From Variovorax sp. V213 (lineage in GTDB: Bacteria > Pseudomonadota > Gammaproteobacteria > Burkholderiales > Burkholderiaceae_C): DNA of 64,000 bases. The notes under the pieces were generated by a model. The model saw only the letters and a list, made by a program, of their open reading frames with translations. It did not search any database and was not told the DNA's origin. How positions within the stretch are numbered: the first letter of the stretch is position 1; each line of letters begins with the position of its first letter. Positions 55,856 to 64,000 of the stretch are shown here, piece by piece. Location: assembly GCF_041154455.1 (NCBI RefSeq), contig NZ_AP028664.1:1303001-1367000 (forward strand). Reading direction: 5' to 3'. The position numbers were made by a program, and so were the translations under genes.

Positions 55856-56470
55856 TCAGGCGAAGTCTTCAGCCAGCTTCGCGTCGAAGCCCGTGCGGTT
55901 GGAGACGGTCGTCTGTTCGATCAGTTCCGAGCGAAGCCGGGCGAACACGCGCGAGCAGTCGATGGCCGCGCGCAGCAAATGCTTGGCCACGGCCATCTCG
56001 GTGATGTTTAGTTGCTGGGCGATCTCGGCGCGCGTGTGTCCGTAGGCGCGAAACAGCAGGAACACTTCGCGCCGCCGGGGCGGCAGCGTCTCCAGCGTCT
56101 CGACCACGCGTGCCAGCACCTGCTGCTGCGACGCGATGAATTCGCAAGATGGCACCGTCTGGCGCGAGCCGACGCTGAAATGCGTGCTGACCCAGTCCTG
56201 CGCCACCTTGCGCCGGCGGGCGTCGTCCACGCACAGGTTGCGCGCCACGCGAAACAGCAGGGCGCGCGGCGACTCGATGCCGCCGCCCGGCGTGCAGTCC
56301 GATGCCGCATCGATGCGGATGTCGTCGTTCATCTTGAGCGCGTGCGCATACACCCGCTCGAAGCTCGATTGCGCGATGTCCGCCGCGTAGTGCGGGTCCC
56401 GCAGGTCGCGCGTCAGCTGACGGCGCAAGTCCGCATAGTGAGCCACGAGTTCCTGGACGAGGTCGCGCAT
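55856..56470 (-). CDS. Second Fur-controlled ECF sigma factor (FecI-like)
   Basis: Sigma factor of 204 residues. ATG 56470 has an AGAAGG ribosome-binding site; a TTG six codons earlier is less likely. Region 2: AHYADLRRQLTRDLRDPHYAADIAQSSFERVYAHAL, then LLFRVARNLCVDDARRRK. Region 4: LETLPPRRREVFLLFRAYGHTRAEIAQQLNITEMAVAKHLLRA. A near-perfect Fur box lies 83 bp upstream. The FecI type normally works with FecR and a signalling receptor. Neither receptor here was seen to carry an N-terminal signalling domain, so how it is activated is unclear. Confidence 0.9.
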   Translation of the reverse strand: MRDLVQELVAHYADLRRQLTRDLRDPHYAADIAQSSFERVYAHALKMNDDIRIDAASDCTPGGGIESPRALLFRVARNLCVDDARRRKVAQDWVSTHFSVGSRQTVPSCEFIASQQQVLARVVETLETLPPRRREVFLLFRAYGHTRAEIAQQLNITEMAVAKHLLRAAIDCSRVFARLRSELIEQTTVSNRTGFDAKLAEDFA

Positions 56471-56552
56471 CCGATCGCCTTCTTGCAAGCTTTCGCAGTG
56501 GTGATTCCCGGGCCGGTCGCCGGCGCAATCTGCGGGGCGACTCGGATCATTG

Positions 56553-56571
56553 AATAAGAATTATTCTTATT
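56553..56571 (-). promoter_or_regulatory. Fur box for the second ECF sigma gene
   Basis: AATAAGAATTATTCTTATT is a 9-1-9 palindrome, perfect apart from the central base, and closely follows the Fur consensus. It lies between the sigma gene and the GST gene, nearer the sigma gene, which starts 83 bp away. The clearest iron-control element of the window. Confidence 0.85.
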
Positions 56572-56721
56572 GAAGTGTAACCTTAACCGCGCCTGAAAGA
56601 GGCGGGAAAGGATGCGGGAACCGCCAGCGCGTGCCCTGAAAAAGACACTCGGCCGGAAAATGAGTAGTTCTGTTTTCGGCTTGGCGGCGGAGCCTTCCGC
56701 ACCGAAAAGTTCGGCCGGAGA

Positions 56722-57426
56722 TCAGCCCCGCTTGGGGATGCCCAGACCCTTCACGACGGCGGGCCGCGCCGCGAAGGCTTCGAGCGTGCGCGCCACGTTC
56801 TTGAAGCCATTGAAGCCCACCAGGTCCCCCGCTTCGTAGAAGCCGATCAGGTTGCGCACCCACGGGAAGATGGCGATGTCCGCGATGGTGTAGCTGTCGC
56901 CCGTCACCCAGTTACGGCCTTCGAGCTGCTTGTCGAGCACGCCGAGCAGCCGCTTCGATTCGGCGACGTAGCGGTCGCGCGGACGCTTGTCCTCGTAGTC
57001 CTTGCCGGCAAATTTGTTGAAGAAGCCGAGCTGGCCGAACATCGGGCCGATGCCGCCCATCTGGAACATCAGCCACTGGATGGTTTCGTAGCGGCCCGCG
57101 GCATCCTTCGGAATGAACCGGCCGGTCTTGTCGGCCAGGTAGAGAAGAATGGCGCCCGATTCGAAAAGCGCGAGCGGCTTGCCGCCGGGTCCGTCGGGAT
57201 CGAGGATGGCGGGAATCTTGTTGTTCGGACTGAGCGACAGAAACTCCGGCGACATCTGGTCGTGGGTCTCGAAGCTCACCAGGTGCGGCTCGTAGGGCAG
57301 GCCGGTTTCTTCCAGCATGATCGACACCTTCACCCCGTTGGGCGTGGGCAGCGAGTAAAGCTGCAGCCGGTCAGGGTGGAGTGCGGGCCATTTCTGGGTG
57401 ATGGGGAAGCGGGACAGGTCGGTCAT
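56722..57426 (-). CDS. Glutathione S-transferase, YghU/YfcG-like (nu class)
   Basis: GST-fold protein of 234 residues. The thioredoxin-like N-terminal domain starts about residue 20 (LQLYSLPTPNGVKVSIMLEETGLPYEPHLV), with the TPNG segment of disulfide-bond oxidoreductase-type GSTs. ALFESGAILLYLADKTG gives the glutathione-binding Glu-Ser. The C-terminal helical domain has NWVTGDSYTIADIAIFPWV with the folding motif Asp. Its role is probably glutathione-dependent disulfide or peroxide reduction; substrates unknown. Not obviously part of the siderophore locus. Confidence 0.9.
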   Translation of the reverse strand: MTDLSRFPITQKWPALHPDRLQLYSLPTPNGVKVSIMLEETGLPYEPHLVSFETHDQMSPEFLSLSPNNKIPAILDPDGPGGKPLALFESGAILLYLADKTGRFIPKDAAGRYETIQWLMFQMGGIGPMFGQLGFFNKFAGKDYEDKRPRDRYVAESKRLLGVLDKQLEGRNWVTGDSYTIADIAIFPWVRNLIGFYEAGDLVGFNGFKNVARTLEAFAARPAVVKGLGIPKRG

Positions 57427-57472
57427 GGGCGGTTCATGAAAAGCGGAGTTGGGGCGCCGCGCCCGCCGATCT

Positions 57473-58360
57473 TCAGATACCGAGCCAGGTCATCAGGGCT
57501 GTCTCGGCTTCGGGGGAGGGTGCGACAAAGCCAGTGTAGGTCGATGTGGCGAGCGCGCGCTTGCCGGCATCGCTTTGTGCCAGCCCCAGCAGGGCTTCGC
57601 GCGCGGCGCTTGCCGTGGCGGCATCGAGCTTGCGCGACGCCACCCATTGCTTGATGGGAACCGGGCGCGACTCCGCGCACACGTTGCCGCCTCCGTCCTT
57701 CCAGGTCTTGATCACGCCCGATGCCGCCGTGGCGCCATAGGCCGCGAAGCCGTTCTGCACGTAGAACGGAACCGCGTCCTGGTAGCGCGTGTTGGTGAGC
57801 TTGAGCGCGGCAGGCTGCACGCCTTGTTCGCGCAGCATGGCGCGTGTGATCACCGAGGTGATCGAGTCGGCATCGGGCATCACGAGGCCCTTGCCGGCAA
57901 CGCTCTTCCAGTCGGAGATGGGCTGCGGGTCCTTGCACAGCAGCGACACCTTGTACGCGGTGAATCCGTTGGTCCAGGCCAGCGCCTGGTAGCGGCCGCT
58001 CTTGACCGCTTCGAGCGCCACGTGGGCCGGGTGGATGAACGCGATGTCGACCTGCTGTTCCTTCAAGGCCTCGCGCGCACTGTTGTACGTAATGAACACC
58101 TTGATGGTCACGGGCTGCTTCAGTGCCTTGCTCAGCACCTCGGCAATGGGCTCGAAGCGCGGCGCGATCTGGCTTTCGGTGACCTGGTAGCTCACGCCCT
58201 CCGTCACGCCGATGACCAGTGCGTGCGCCGGTGTGGCCGCGGCCAGCAGCAGCGCCGCCGCAGAGACGGCAAGGCCGGGCGAGCTCGGCTTGCGGGTGCG
58301 GCGCGCGCTGGCGGCGCACCCATCGAATTTGTCGGAGCGGGGTGGGGCGGGGATGTACAT
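57473..58360 (-). CDS. Orphan PhnD-type periplasmic binding protein
   Basis: Phosphate/phosphite/phosphonate-type solute-binding protein, 295 residues if started at ATG 58360 (ATG 58381 or GTG 58408 also possible; none has a good ribosome-binding site). The signal region RRTRKPSSPGLAVSAAALLL ends at TPAHA. The mature protein has YNSAREALKEQQVDIAFIHPAHVALEA and the KGLVMPDADSITSVITRAML segment of PhnD proteins. No permease or ATPase is adjacent, so it may serve a transporter elsewhere or act as a sensor. Ligand unknown. Confidence 0.8.
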   Translation of the reverse strand: MYIPAPPRSDKFDGCAASARRTRKPSSPGLAVSAAALLLAAATPAHALVIGVTEGVSYQVTESQIAPRFEPIAEVLSKALKQPVTIKVFITYNSAREALKEQQVDIAFIHPAHVALEAVKSGRYQALAWTNGFTAYKVSLLCKDPQPISDWKSVAGKGLVMPDADSITSVITRAMLREQGVQPAALKLTNTRYQDAVPFYVQNGFAAYGATAASGVIKTWKDGGGNVCAESRPVPIKQWVASRKLDAATASAAREALLGLAQSDAGKRALATSTYTGFVAPSPEAETALMTWLGI

Positions 58361-58458
58361 CGAAAGATCATACGGGGCCATGGCGCGGCCGCCGATGATC
58401 GCAAGCACCTATGCGCACTGCTCCCCGCGCATGGCAGGGCCGCCGCGCCGCCAGAAAT

Positions 58459-59298
58459 TCAGAACCTTGCCTTGACGAAGGCCGACGGCCCGTTCAGCTT
58501 GACCTTGACGCGGGTTTCCGCCGTACTGGTTTCACGCGCCATGTCGATATGAGTGGCGCCATAGGCCAGCACCAGGCCGACGTTCTTTACGGGGAACCAC
58601 TCCACGCCGGCAGAGGCGTTGTAGATGCTGCCGTGAAAGCGGCCGCCCCCCTTGCGAACACCAGAGAAGTCGGCGAAAAGACGCAGGTCGGGACTGATGG
58701 CATGCCGCACGCCGACCTCGAGCAATGGCGCAACGGCGTTGTCGCTCGAGTCCTCGTTCAATGTGCGGATGCGTCCGTTCACCGCGACATTGGCGTTGGT
58801 GCCGACGTCGATGCTGTAGTAGGCAGCGCCTGCACCCAGGCCGAACACCGTGTTGCCAGAGCCGAGCCACCACTTGTACGAGAGCTTCGCGAAGTCGAGC
58901 TTCACGTTGAGGTTGGCATTGCCCACCGCGCTGACGGTGCCGAAGCCGCCGAAGGATTCGTTGCCTCCGGCCTGACCGAAGTAGTCGCGCTTGTAGCGGT
59001 AGTAGTCGAACGAGAGGCCGTGGCTGTCGCCGATGAGCAGGTCGGCCGTGACGCGCGGCATGGTCACGCGGCCGGGCTCGAGGTCGCGTGTGCGCAGCGC
59101 ACCATACGGCGAGCTGACCGTCGCATTGAATTTGGGATCGGCGCTGTAGGCTCCCACCGAAAAGCTGAAACGATCGAGCGCGGGCGACGGTTCGGCGAAG
59201 GCCAATGCGGGCGCAATGCAAAACCCGACACCGGCCAGTGCGCCCAGCTTCGTCAACCGTGAGGGGTTGGCGAGCGGGCGGGAGCGGAGCAACAGCAT
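58459..59298 (-). CDS. Predicted outer-membrane beta-barrel protein
   Basis: Exported protein of 279 residues. ATG 59298 is preceded by AAGGA and begins a signal peptide ending PALAFA. The rest alternates hydrophobic and polar residues in strands such as GLSFDYYRYKRDYF, LNVKLDFAKLSYKWWLG and NVGLVLAYGATHIDMA. It ends AFVKARF with the terminal Phe typical of outer-membrane barrels. I do not recognise a specific family; OmpW-like or surface-antigen-like small barrels are possible. No functional partner nearby. Confidence 0.65.
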   Translation of the reverse strand: MLLLRSRPLANPSRLTKLGALAGVGFCIAPALAFAEPSPALDRFSFSVGAYSADPKFNATVSSPYGALRTRDLEPGRVTMPRVTADLLIGDSHGLSFDYYRYKRDYFGQAGGNESFGGFGTVSAVGNANLNVKLDFAKLSYKWWLGSGNTVFGLGAGAAYYSIDVGTNANVAVNGRIRTLNEDSSDNAVAPLLEVGVRHAISPDLRLFADFSGVRKGGGRFHGSIYNASAGVEWFPVKNVGLVLAYGATHIDMARETSTAETRVKVKLNGPSAFVKARF

Positions 59299-59519
59299 GA
59301 GGAGGTCCTTACGAGAGAAGAGAAGAGGACAAAAAAGCCTCGGGCTCGACACGCAATTTTTATGCGCGCAAAGCGCCAGGCGGCGGCTCCCTTTTTGATG
59401 ACCGACAAGTTATAGCGCAGCTTTAAAACGTCCATGCGTCGATTTGCCGCTTCGCGTGTAAGACGATGTTGAAGCATGCATTGGCAAGCCTGAAAAAGTA
59501 TTCAAGCTAAGCTTTGAAC

Positions 59520-60173
59520 ATGCGCAAACATCTTTCCGCGACCACTGGTCCGCAGCGTCTTCTCTATGCCGGCGTGGCGGGTGTCGCCGTCGCGGCCATC
59601 GCTTGGCCGCTCGACGTCATGGCACGCGGACTTGCGGGCTGGTGCACCAACTGCGTGGTGTTCCTCGTGCTCACATGGTGGCTGGCCAATACTTTCGATG
59701 CACAGCAGACCCGCAAGCGCGCGCAATCGCTCGATCAACCCAATGTGGTGATATTGGTATCGATGCTGGTGGTCATTGGTGCGAGCGTCGTGGCCATCGC
59801 GATGCTGCTTCAGCAGGTCAAGCTGATGAGCGGGCCGGTGCGCGCAGGGCATATCGCGCTGGGGCTGGTGGCGCTGGTGGGCTCATGGCTCATGATGCAC
59901 ACGATCTATGCCTTTCACTACGCGCACCGCTACTACATCGACCGGCGCGACGGCTCGCCCGATGGCGGGCTTGATTTTCCGGGCGAGCAGGAGCCGGACT
60001 ATTTCGACTTTCTCTACTACGCCTACGTGGTCGGCATGACCACGCAGGTGTCCGACGTGCAGGCCACTTCGCGGGAGATGCGCCGCATCACGCTGGTGCA
60101 CAGCGTGCTGGCCTTCGCCTTCAACATGCTGGTGCTCGCGCTGTCCGTCAACGTGGTCGCGGCGGCGATGTAG
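59520..60173 (+). CDS. DUF1345 membrane protein
   Basis: Integral membrane protein of 217 residues from ATG 59520. Membrane segments lie at about 15-35, 42-60, 75-97, 108-128 and 190-215. The conserved part is FHYAHRYYIDRRDG, GLDFPGEQEPDYFDFLYYAYVVGMTTQVSDVQ and RRITLVHSVLAFAFN, which is the DUF1345 signature. Function unknown. Its last 26 bases overlap the end of the convergent EamA exporter gene. Confidence 0.88.
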   Translation: MRKHLSATTGPQRLLYAGVAGVAVAAIAWPLDVMARGLAGWCTNCVVFLVLTWWLANTFDAQQTRKRAQSLDQPNVVILVSMLVVIGASVVAIAMLLQQVKLMSGPVRAGHIALGLVALVGSWLMMHTIYAFHYAHRYYIDRRDGSPDGGLDFPGEQEPDYFDFLYYAYVVGMTTQVSDVQATSREMRRITLVHSVLAFAFNMLVLALSVNVVAAAM

Positions 60174-61119
60174 CGGCCGGCGAGCCCGCGCCAGGCCACA
60201 GCTTCACGAGGCCGGTGGACAGGGCCACGCCGCAGACGATGACAGCTGCGCAGATCAGCATCCATTGCGTGATGTTCTCGCCGAGAAACACCGCGCCGTA
60301 GAACACCGCAAACACGGGCACCAGGAAAGTCACCGTGAGCGCGCGCGCCGGACCCGCATTAGCGATGAGCCGGAAGAACAGGATGTACGCAAGGCCGGTG
60401 CACGCCACGCCCAGCGCCAGCAAGGCCAGCCATGCGCGCAGGCTGGGCATCTGCGTGGGCCAGAACCACAGCGCAGGCAGCGCGAGGAACAGCGTGGCGC
60501 CGATCTGGCTGCCGGTGGCGGTGGCCAACGCAGGCACGCCGCCCAGGTAGCGCCGCGTGGCGCTGGCCGCCACGCCGTAGCTCGCGCAGGCGCCCAGGCA
60601 GGCGAGCACGGCCCACAGCGCGGCGTTGCCGTCCGCATCGGCGTGCAGGCCCGCACTGCGGCTTGCCAGCATGGCCACGCCCGCAAAGCCGATGATGAGG
60701 CCGACGATGCGCGAGCCATCGGGCCGGTCGCGAAACCAGGCCCACGCCACCAGCGCGCCGAACATCGGCACCGTGGCGTTGAGCACCGCCGCCAGCCCGC
60801 TGTTGATGGTCAAGAGCGCGAAGCAGAAGAGCGCGAACGGTATGCCGGAATTGAGCACGCCGATCGCCATCGATGCTTTCCAGTGTTGCCCCAGCGCCGC
60901 GCCGTGGCCGCGCAGAAACAAGAGCGGCAGCAGGAAGAGCGTGGCCACCGCAACGCGCACCGCGGCCGCCGGCAGGGCACCGAACTCGGCTGCGCCGATG
61001 CGCATGAAGAGAAAGGACGCGCCCCAGAGCGCGCCTAGCAGTACGAGGTCGAGGAGCCACGCCTTGGGCTTGGTGGAAGGCGTGGTGGCAGGAGTGTTGT
61101 CTTTTGTTGTCGTGCTCAT
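60148..61119 (-). CDS. EamA/DMT-family exporter
   Basis: Drug/metabolite transporter of 323 residues with ten predicted helices in two EamA repeats (first LVLLGALWGASFLFMRIGAAEFG, second ALWAVLACLGACASYGVAAS). The family usually exports amino acids, purines or metabolites; no substrate is indicated by context. Both ends are soluble: a Thr-rich N terminus and a Pro-rich C terminus. It overlaps the DUF1345 gene tail to tail. Confidence 0.9.
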   Translation of the reverse strand: MSTTTKDNTPATTPSTKPKAWLLDLVLLGALWGASFLFMRIGAAEFGALPAAAVRVAVATLFLLPLLFLRGHGAALGQHWKASMAIGVLNSGIPFALFCFALLTINSGLAAVLNATVPMFGALVAWAWFRDRPDGSRIVGLIIGFAGVAMLASRSAGLHADADGNAALWAVLACLGACASYGVAASATRRYLGGVPALATATGSQIGATLFLALPALWFWPTQMPSLRAWLALLALGVACTGLAYILFFRLIANAGPARALTVTFLVPVFAVFYGAVFLGENITQWMLICAAVIVCGVALSTGLVKLWPGAGSPAATSPPRPR

Positions 61120-61155
61120 ACGTTCTCGATGGTGCGCGTCGCCTTGGAAGCGGCT

Positions 61156-61650
61156 CTACTTCGATTCAAGCTCCAGGAGCGCGGTCTTGCGATGAAGCCC
61201 GCCAGCGTAACCGGTCAGCGACCCGTCGGCGCCGAGCACGCGGTGGCAGGGCACGATCACGCTGATCGGATTGCGACCCACGGCCGCGCCCACGGCGCGC
61301 ACCGCGGCCGGGTTGCCCACGTTGGCGCTCAGCGCGCCGTAGGTCATGGTCTTGCCCGCCGGTATGGCGAGCAGCGCCTGCCACACACTCTGCTGGAACG
61401 CGGTGCCGTGCGAGAGATCGAGCTTCACGTCGAAGCTGTCGCGCTTGCCGGCGAAGTAATCGCGCAGCTGTGCGCCGGCTTCGACCAGCGCAGGATGGTC
61501 GTCCCGGGTCTGCCAGCCGGCGGTGTCGGGCCAGTGGCGTTGCTGGTCGAACCAGACGCCCGCCAGGCCTTCGTCGGTGGCCGCCATCGTGATGCCGCCG
61601 AGCGGCGTTTCGATGTGCGATGTATAGATGACTTTGCTCTTGAACTTCAT
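61156..61650 (-). CDS. ogt: Methylated-DNA--protein-cysteine methyltransferase
   Basis: Suicide DNA-repair protein of 164 residues that takes the alkyl group from O6-alkylguanine. The acceptor Cys is in VIVPCHRVLG; the RAVGAAVGRNP helix supplies the Arg finger. FQQSVWQALLAIPAGKTMTYGAL is the helix-turn-helix region. Its ATG overlaps the stop of the upstream Ada/AlkA gene (ATGA), so both repair functions are made together. Confidence 0.94.
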   Translation of the reverse strand: MKFKSKVIYTSHIETPLGGITMAATDEGLAGVWFDQQRHWPDTAGWQTRDDHPALVEAGAQLRDYFAGKRDSFDVKLDLSHGTAFQQSVWQALLAIPAGKTMTYGALSANVGNPAAVRAVGAAVGRNPISVIVPCHRVLGADGSLTGYAGGLHRKTALLELESK

Positions 61651-63257
61651 GACATTTCAGGCTGCGACGCCTGCCGCTGTGAGGTTGTTGAAAGAAGGCT
61701 CTGCGCGGCGGACGAGGCCGCAGCCGCGGTGGGCGACGGCGCATGCCAGGCACGCAGCACCGCATAGCTGCGCCAGGGCCGCCACGCCTGCGATGCCTCG
61801 CCAGCCGCGCGCGCGGTGGTCACGCCCAGTGCCTTCTGCAGCGCGACGTCGCCCGCGGGAAACGCATCGGGCCAACGCAGCGCGCGCATCGCGATGTATT
61901 GCGCCGTCCAGGCACCGATGCCGGGGAGCTCCTGCAGCGCAGCGATGGTCGAGGGCACGTCGGCACCCGCATGCAATGCCAGCTTGCCGGCTGCGACTTC
62001 GCGGGCAATGGCCTGCAATGCAGCCTGCCGCTGCCGCACGATGCCAAGCTGCCCGAGCGCATCGCCGCTCGCCGCGGCCAGCGCCGCGGGCGTGGGAAAC
62101 AACCGGTCCAGGCCGCCGATCGGCGTGGCAATCGGCTCGCCGAAAGCCTCGACCAGCCGCGAGCCCAGCGTGCGCGCTGCGGCCACCGTGATCTGCTGGC
62201 CCAGTACCGCGCGCACCGCAAGCTCGAAGCCGTCGACCGTGCCGGGCACGCGCAGCCCGTCTCCATGCGGAAAAGCCTCGTGCAGCGCCGCGTTGATGGC
62301 CATCGGCTCGGCATCGAGATCGAGCATGGCGCGTGCGCGGCTGATCACGATCGGCAGCGCCGCGGCCAGCGAATCGCTCACCGAGAGCAGCATCTGCTCG
62401 CGCTCCATGTCGAAGCGCAGTTGCAGCCAGCCGGTATGCGTCTGTCCGCCTTGCTGCACGCGCAGCGTGCGGGCCAGGCGAACGAAGGTGGGCGTGCTGC
62501 CCTTGGCGGGCGCCTTGCCGTCGGCCGTGCTTGCCACCTCGACACCGCGCAGTGCGCGCCGTGCAAAGAAGCCGAGCATCGCGTCCGCGTCATAGGGTGG
62601 GCGAAAGCCCAGCCGCACTTCGATGGCCTTGCCTTCGCCGCCCCCTGCGCCGCCGGCGCGCCGCAGCGCACTGGGGTTGAGGCCGTAGTGCTCCACGAAG
62701 GCCGCGTTGAAGCGGCGCACGCTCGCGAAGCCGCTGGCCAGTGCCACCTGCGTCATCGGCAGCCGCGTGTCGGCAATCAACTGCTTGGCGGCCAGCAGGC
62801 GCCGCGTCTGCAGATATTGCAGCGGAGAGACGCCGAACTGCGCTTCGAAAATGCGCCGCAGATGACGGTCGCTCACGCCGAGCCGCGCCGCGATCTGCGC
62901 CGCGCCCGGGCCTTCTTCGGCCCAGGCATCGGGTTCGTCGATGAGCCGCGCGGCCTGCAATGCGAGGATGCGCGAAGCGTCTTCGGTCGACCAGCTTGCA
63001 GCGCGCGGCGCCAGTTCGGGACGGCAGCGCAGGCAGGGGCGAAAGCCCTCGGCCTCGGCCTGCGCCGCATGGCGGAAGAACCTGCAGTTCTCGCGACGCG
63101 GCAGCTTCACGCGGCAGACCGGCCGGCAGTAGATGCCGGTGGAGGTCACCGCGGTGAAGAACGACCCGTCGAAGCGCGCATCGTGCGTCTTCATCGCCAG
63201 GTAGCAGGCGTCGCTCTCGAGCACTTCGGTGGAGGCATGAGGGGTAGGCATGGGCAA
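61647..63257 (-). CDS. alkA: Ada-AlkA fusion: regulator and 3-methyladenine glycosylase
   Basis: Modular protein of 536 residues. Residues about 10-85 form the Ada zinc/methylphosphotriester domain (YCRPVCRVKLPRRENCRFF, then CLRCRPE: four Cys, the first PVCR Cys as methyl acceptor). An AraC-type DNA-binding domain spans about 90-195 (LGVSDRHLRRIFEAQFGVSP). The AlkA N-terminal domain follows, then the HhH-GPD glycosylase domain (about 320-500; LQELPGIGAWTAQYIAMRAL with a catalytic Asp near DAFPAGDVAL). It should sense methylation damage, activate its operon and excise alkylated bases. This domain order is known in many proteobacteria. Confidence 0.93.
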   Translation of the reverse strand: MPMPTPHASTEVLESDACYLAMKTHDARFDGSFFTAVTSTGIYCRPVCRVKLPRRENCRFFRHAAQAEAEGFRPCLRCRPELAPRAASWSTEDASRILALQAARLIDEPDAWAEEGPGAAQIAARLGVSDRHLRRIFEAQFGVSPLQYLQTRRLLAAKQLIADTRLPMTQVALASGFASVRRFNAAFVEHYGLNPSALRRAGGAGGGEGKAIEVRLGFRPPYDADAMLGFFARRALRGVEVASTADGKAPAKGSTPTFVRLARTLRVQQGGQTHTGWLQLRFDMEREQMLLSVSDSLAAALPIVISRARAMLDLDAEPMAINAALHEAFPHGDGLRVPGTVDGFELAVRAVLGQQITVAAARTLGSRLVEAFGEPIATPIGGLDRLFPTPAALAAASGDALGQLGIVRQRQAALQAIAREVAAGKLALHAGADVPSTIAALQELPGIGAWTAQYIAMRALRWPDAFPAGDVALQKALGVTTARAAGEASQAWRPWRSYAVLRAWHAPSPTAAAASSAAQSLLSTTSQRQASQPEMS

Positions 63258-63363
63258 ATGATACGGTTTCGACTCGTTTCAACTAGCCGTTTTCGGACAT
63301 GTGGGCACCGGAACGCTTGCCTACAATGGCCCGGTCTCCAGAACCTACAGGGAATGCCACTTC

Positions 63364-64000
63364 ATGCAACTCAGTGCATCGATTTTCAAGGCCTATGACA
63401 TTCGAGGCGTGGTACCCGTCACGCTCGATGCAGAGGTCGCAGAAGCGCTCGGCCGGGCCTTTGGCAGCGCTGCCCGCGCGGCCGGTGAAAAGACCGTGGC
63501 CGTGGGTCGCGACGGCCGCCTGTCCGGCCCCGCGCTCGTCGAGGCATTGATCAGCGGCCTGGTCGCCACCGGCGTCGAGGTGATCGACGTGGGGGCGGTG
63601 ACCACGCCCATGCTTTACTTTGCGGCCCACACGCTGTGCTCGAGCGGCATCCAGGTCACGGGCAGCCACAACCCCAAGGACTACAACGGCTTCAAGATGG
63701 TGCTGGCGGGGCGCGCCATCTACGGCGAGGAGATCCAGGGCCTGCGCAAGGTGATGGAAGAAGGCACCGCCAGGCTCGCACCCGGCGGCAGCGTGCGCAA
63801 GGTCGACGTGACCGATGCCTACGTGCAGCGCATCGTCGGCGACATCAAGCTGGCGCGTCCGCTCAAGATCGTGGTCGATTCCGGCAACGGCATCGCGGGC
63901 GCAACGGCACCGGCCATCTTCCGCGCCATCGGCTGCGAAGTGACCGAGCTGTTCAGCGAGGTCGACGGCGACTTCCCCAATCACCACCCCGACCCGAGCA
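63364..64000 (+). CDS. Phosphomannomutase/phosphoglucomutase, 3' end missing
   Basis: The frame from ATG 63364 stays open to the window end (212 codons). It starts MQLSASIFKAYDIRGVVP and contains VAVGRDGRLSGP, the phosphoserine loop VTGSHNPKDYNGFK and IVVDSGNGIAG, all typical of ManB/AlgC-type alpha-D-phosphohexomutases, which interconvert hexose 1- and 6-phosphates for polysaccharide precursors. The full enzyme is about 460 residues, so slightly more than half is missing. It is divergent from the Ada-AlkA gene with 106 bp between. Confidence 0.93.
   Translation, partial: MQLSASIFKAYDIRGVVPVTLDAEVAEALGRAFGSAARAAGEKTVAVGRDGRLSGPALVEALISGLVATGVEVIDVGAVTTPMLYFAAHTLCSSGIQVTGSHNPKDYNGFKMVLAGRAIYGEEIQGLRKVMEEGTARLAPGGSVRKVDVTDAYVQRIVGDIKLARPLKIVVDSGNGIAGATAPAIFRAIGCEVTELFSEVDGDFPNHHPDPS

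Overview
The window (about two-thirds G+C, dense, with many ATGA/TGATG gene overlaps) looks like the chromosome of a betaproteobacterium of the Comamonadaceae, most probably Variovorax. That placement rests on the gene families and their arrangement, not on a marker gene. No tRNA, rRNA, IS element, integrase or CRISPR array was seen.

Layout. 1-7993: a one-strand catabolic operon with a GABA aminotransferase (cut at the window edge), a PotABCD-type ABC importer, a ureohydrolase and succinate-semialdehyde dehydrogenase. Together these fit uptake of 4-guanidinobutyrate, GABA or polyamines and conversion to succinate. 8120-11062: small envelope and stress genes with a response regulator; one OmpA-type gene lacks its 5' end. 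11075-18974: an M20 deacylase, a TonB-dependent siderophore receptor with a Fur box, a DSD1-type PLP enzyme plus RidA operon with a divergent LysR regulator, a SYLF lipoprotein and a ParB-like protein.

19174-56571 is the centrepiece, a lipopeptide siderophore locus of about 37 kb. It is bounded on each side by a Fur-box-controlled ECF sigma factor and short FecR-N-terminal-like proteins. The (+) operon runs MbtH-like protein, type II thioesterase, Sfp-type PPTase and five megasynthase genes: FAAL-T-C-A-T; KS-AT-KR-ACP; C-A-T; C-A-T-E-C-A-T; C-A-T-TE. Read by eye, the A-domain specificity codes are DVWNIGLIHK (Thr-like), DVWHVSLIDK (Ser), DGEGSGGVTK (probably a modified basic residue such as N5-hydroxyornithine), DFWNIGMVHK (Thr) and again DVWNIGLIHK. 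The inferred backbone is fatty acyl - Thr-like extended with reduced malonate (a statine-type 4-amino-3,5-dihydroxyhexanoate) - Ser - D-(modified Orn) - Thr - Thr-like, released by the TE. The (-) operon supplies FhuF-type iron reductase, hydroxyornithine formyltransferase, an IucB-type acyltransferase and ornithine N5-monooxygenase, with a TonB receptor after a terminator. A PvdE/SyrD-type exporter is divergent. I see no aspartate beta-hydroxylase, which sets the locus apart from variochelin-type clusters.

Three observations stand out. (i) The first and last A domains are encoded by an apparently identical 1,488-bp DNA tract whose ends fall in the interdomain linkers. (ii) Three operons carry an identically spaced motif TGAACA-N15-CGTCT, a candidate promoter for one of the locus's ECF sigma factors. 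(iii) Three separate small proteins resemble only the N-terminal domain of FecR.

56722-64000: housekeeping and accessory genes: GST, an orphan PhnD-type binding protein, an outer-membrane barrel, a DUF1345 protein, an EamA exporter, an ogt/ada-alkA DNA alkylation repair pair, and the start of a phosphomannomutase/phosphoglucomutase gene cut by the window end.
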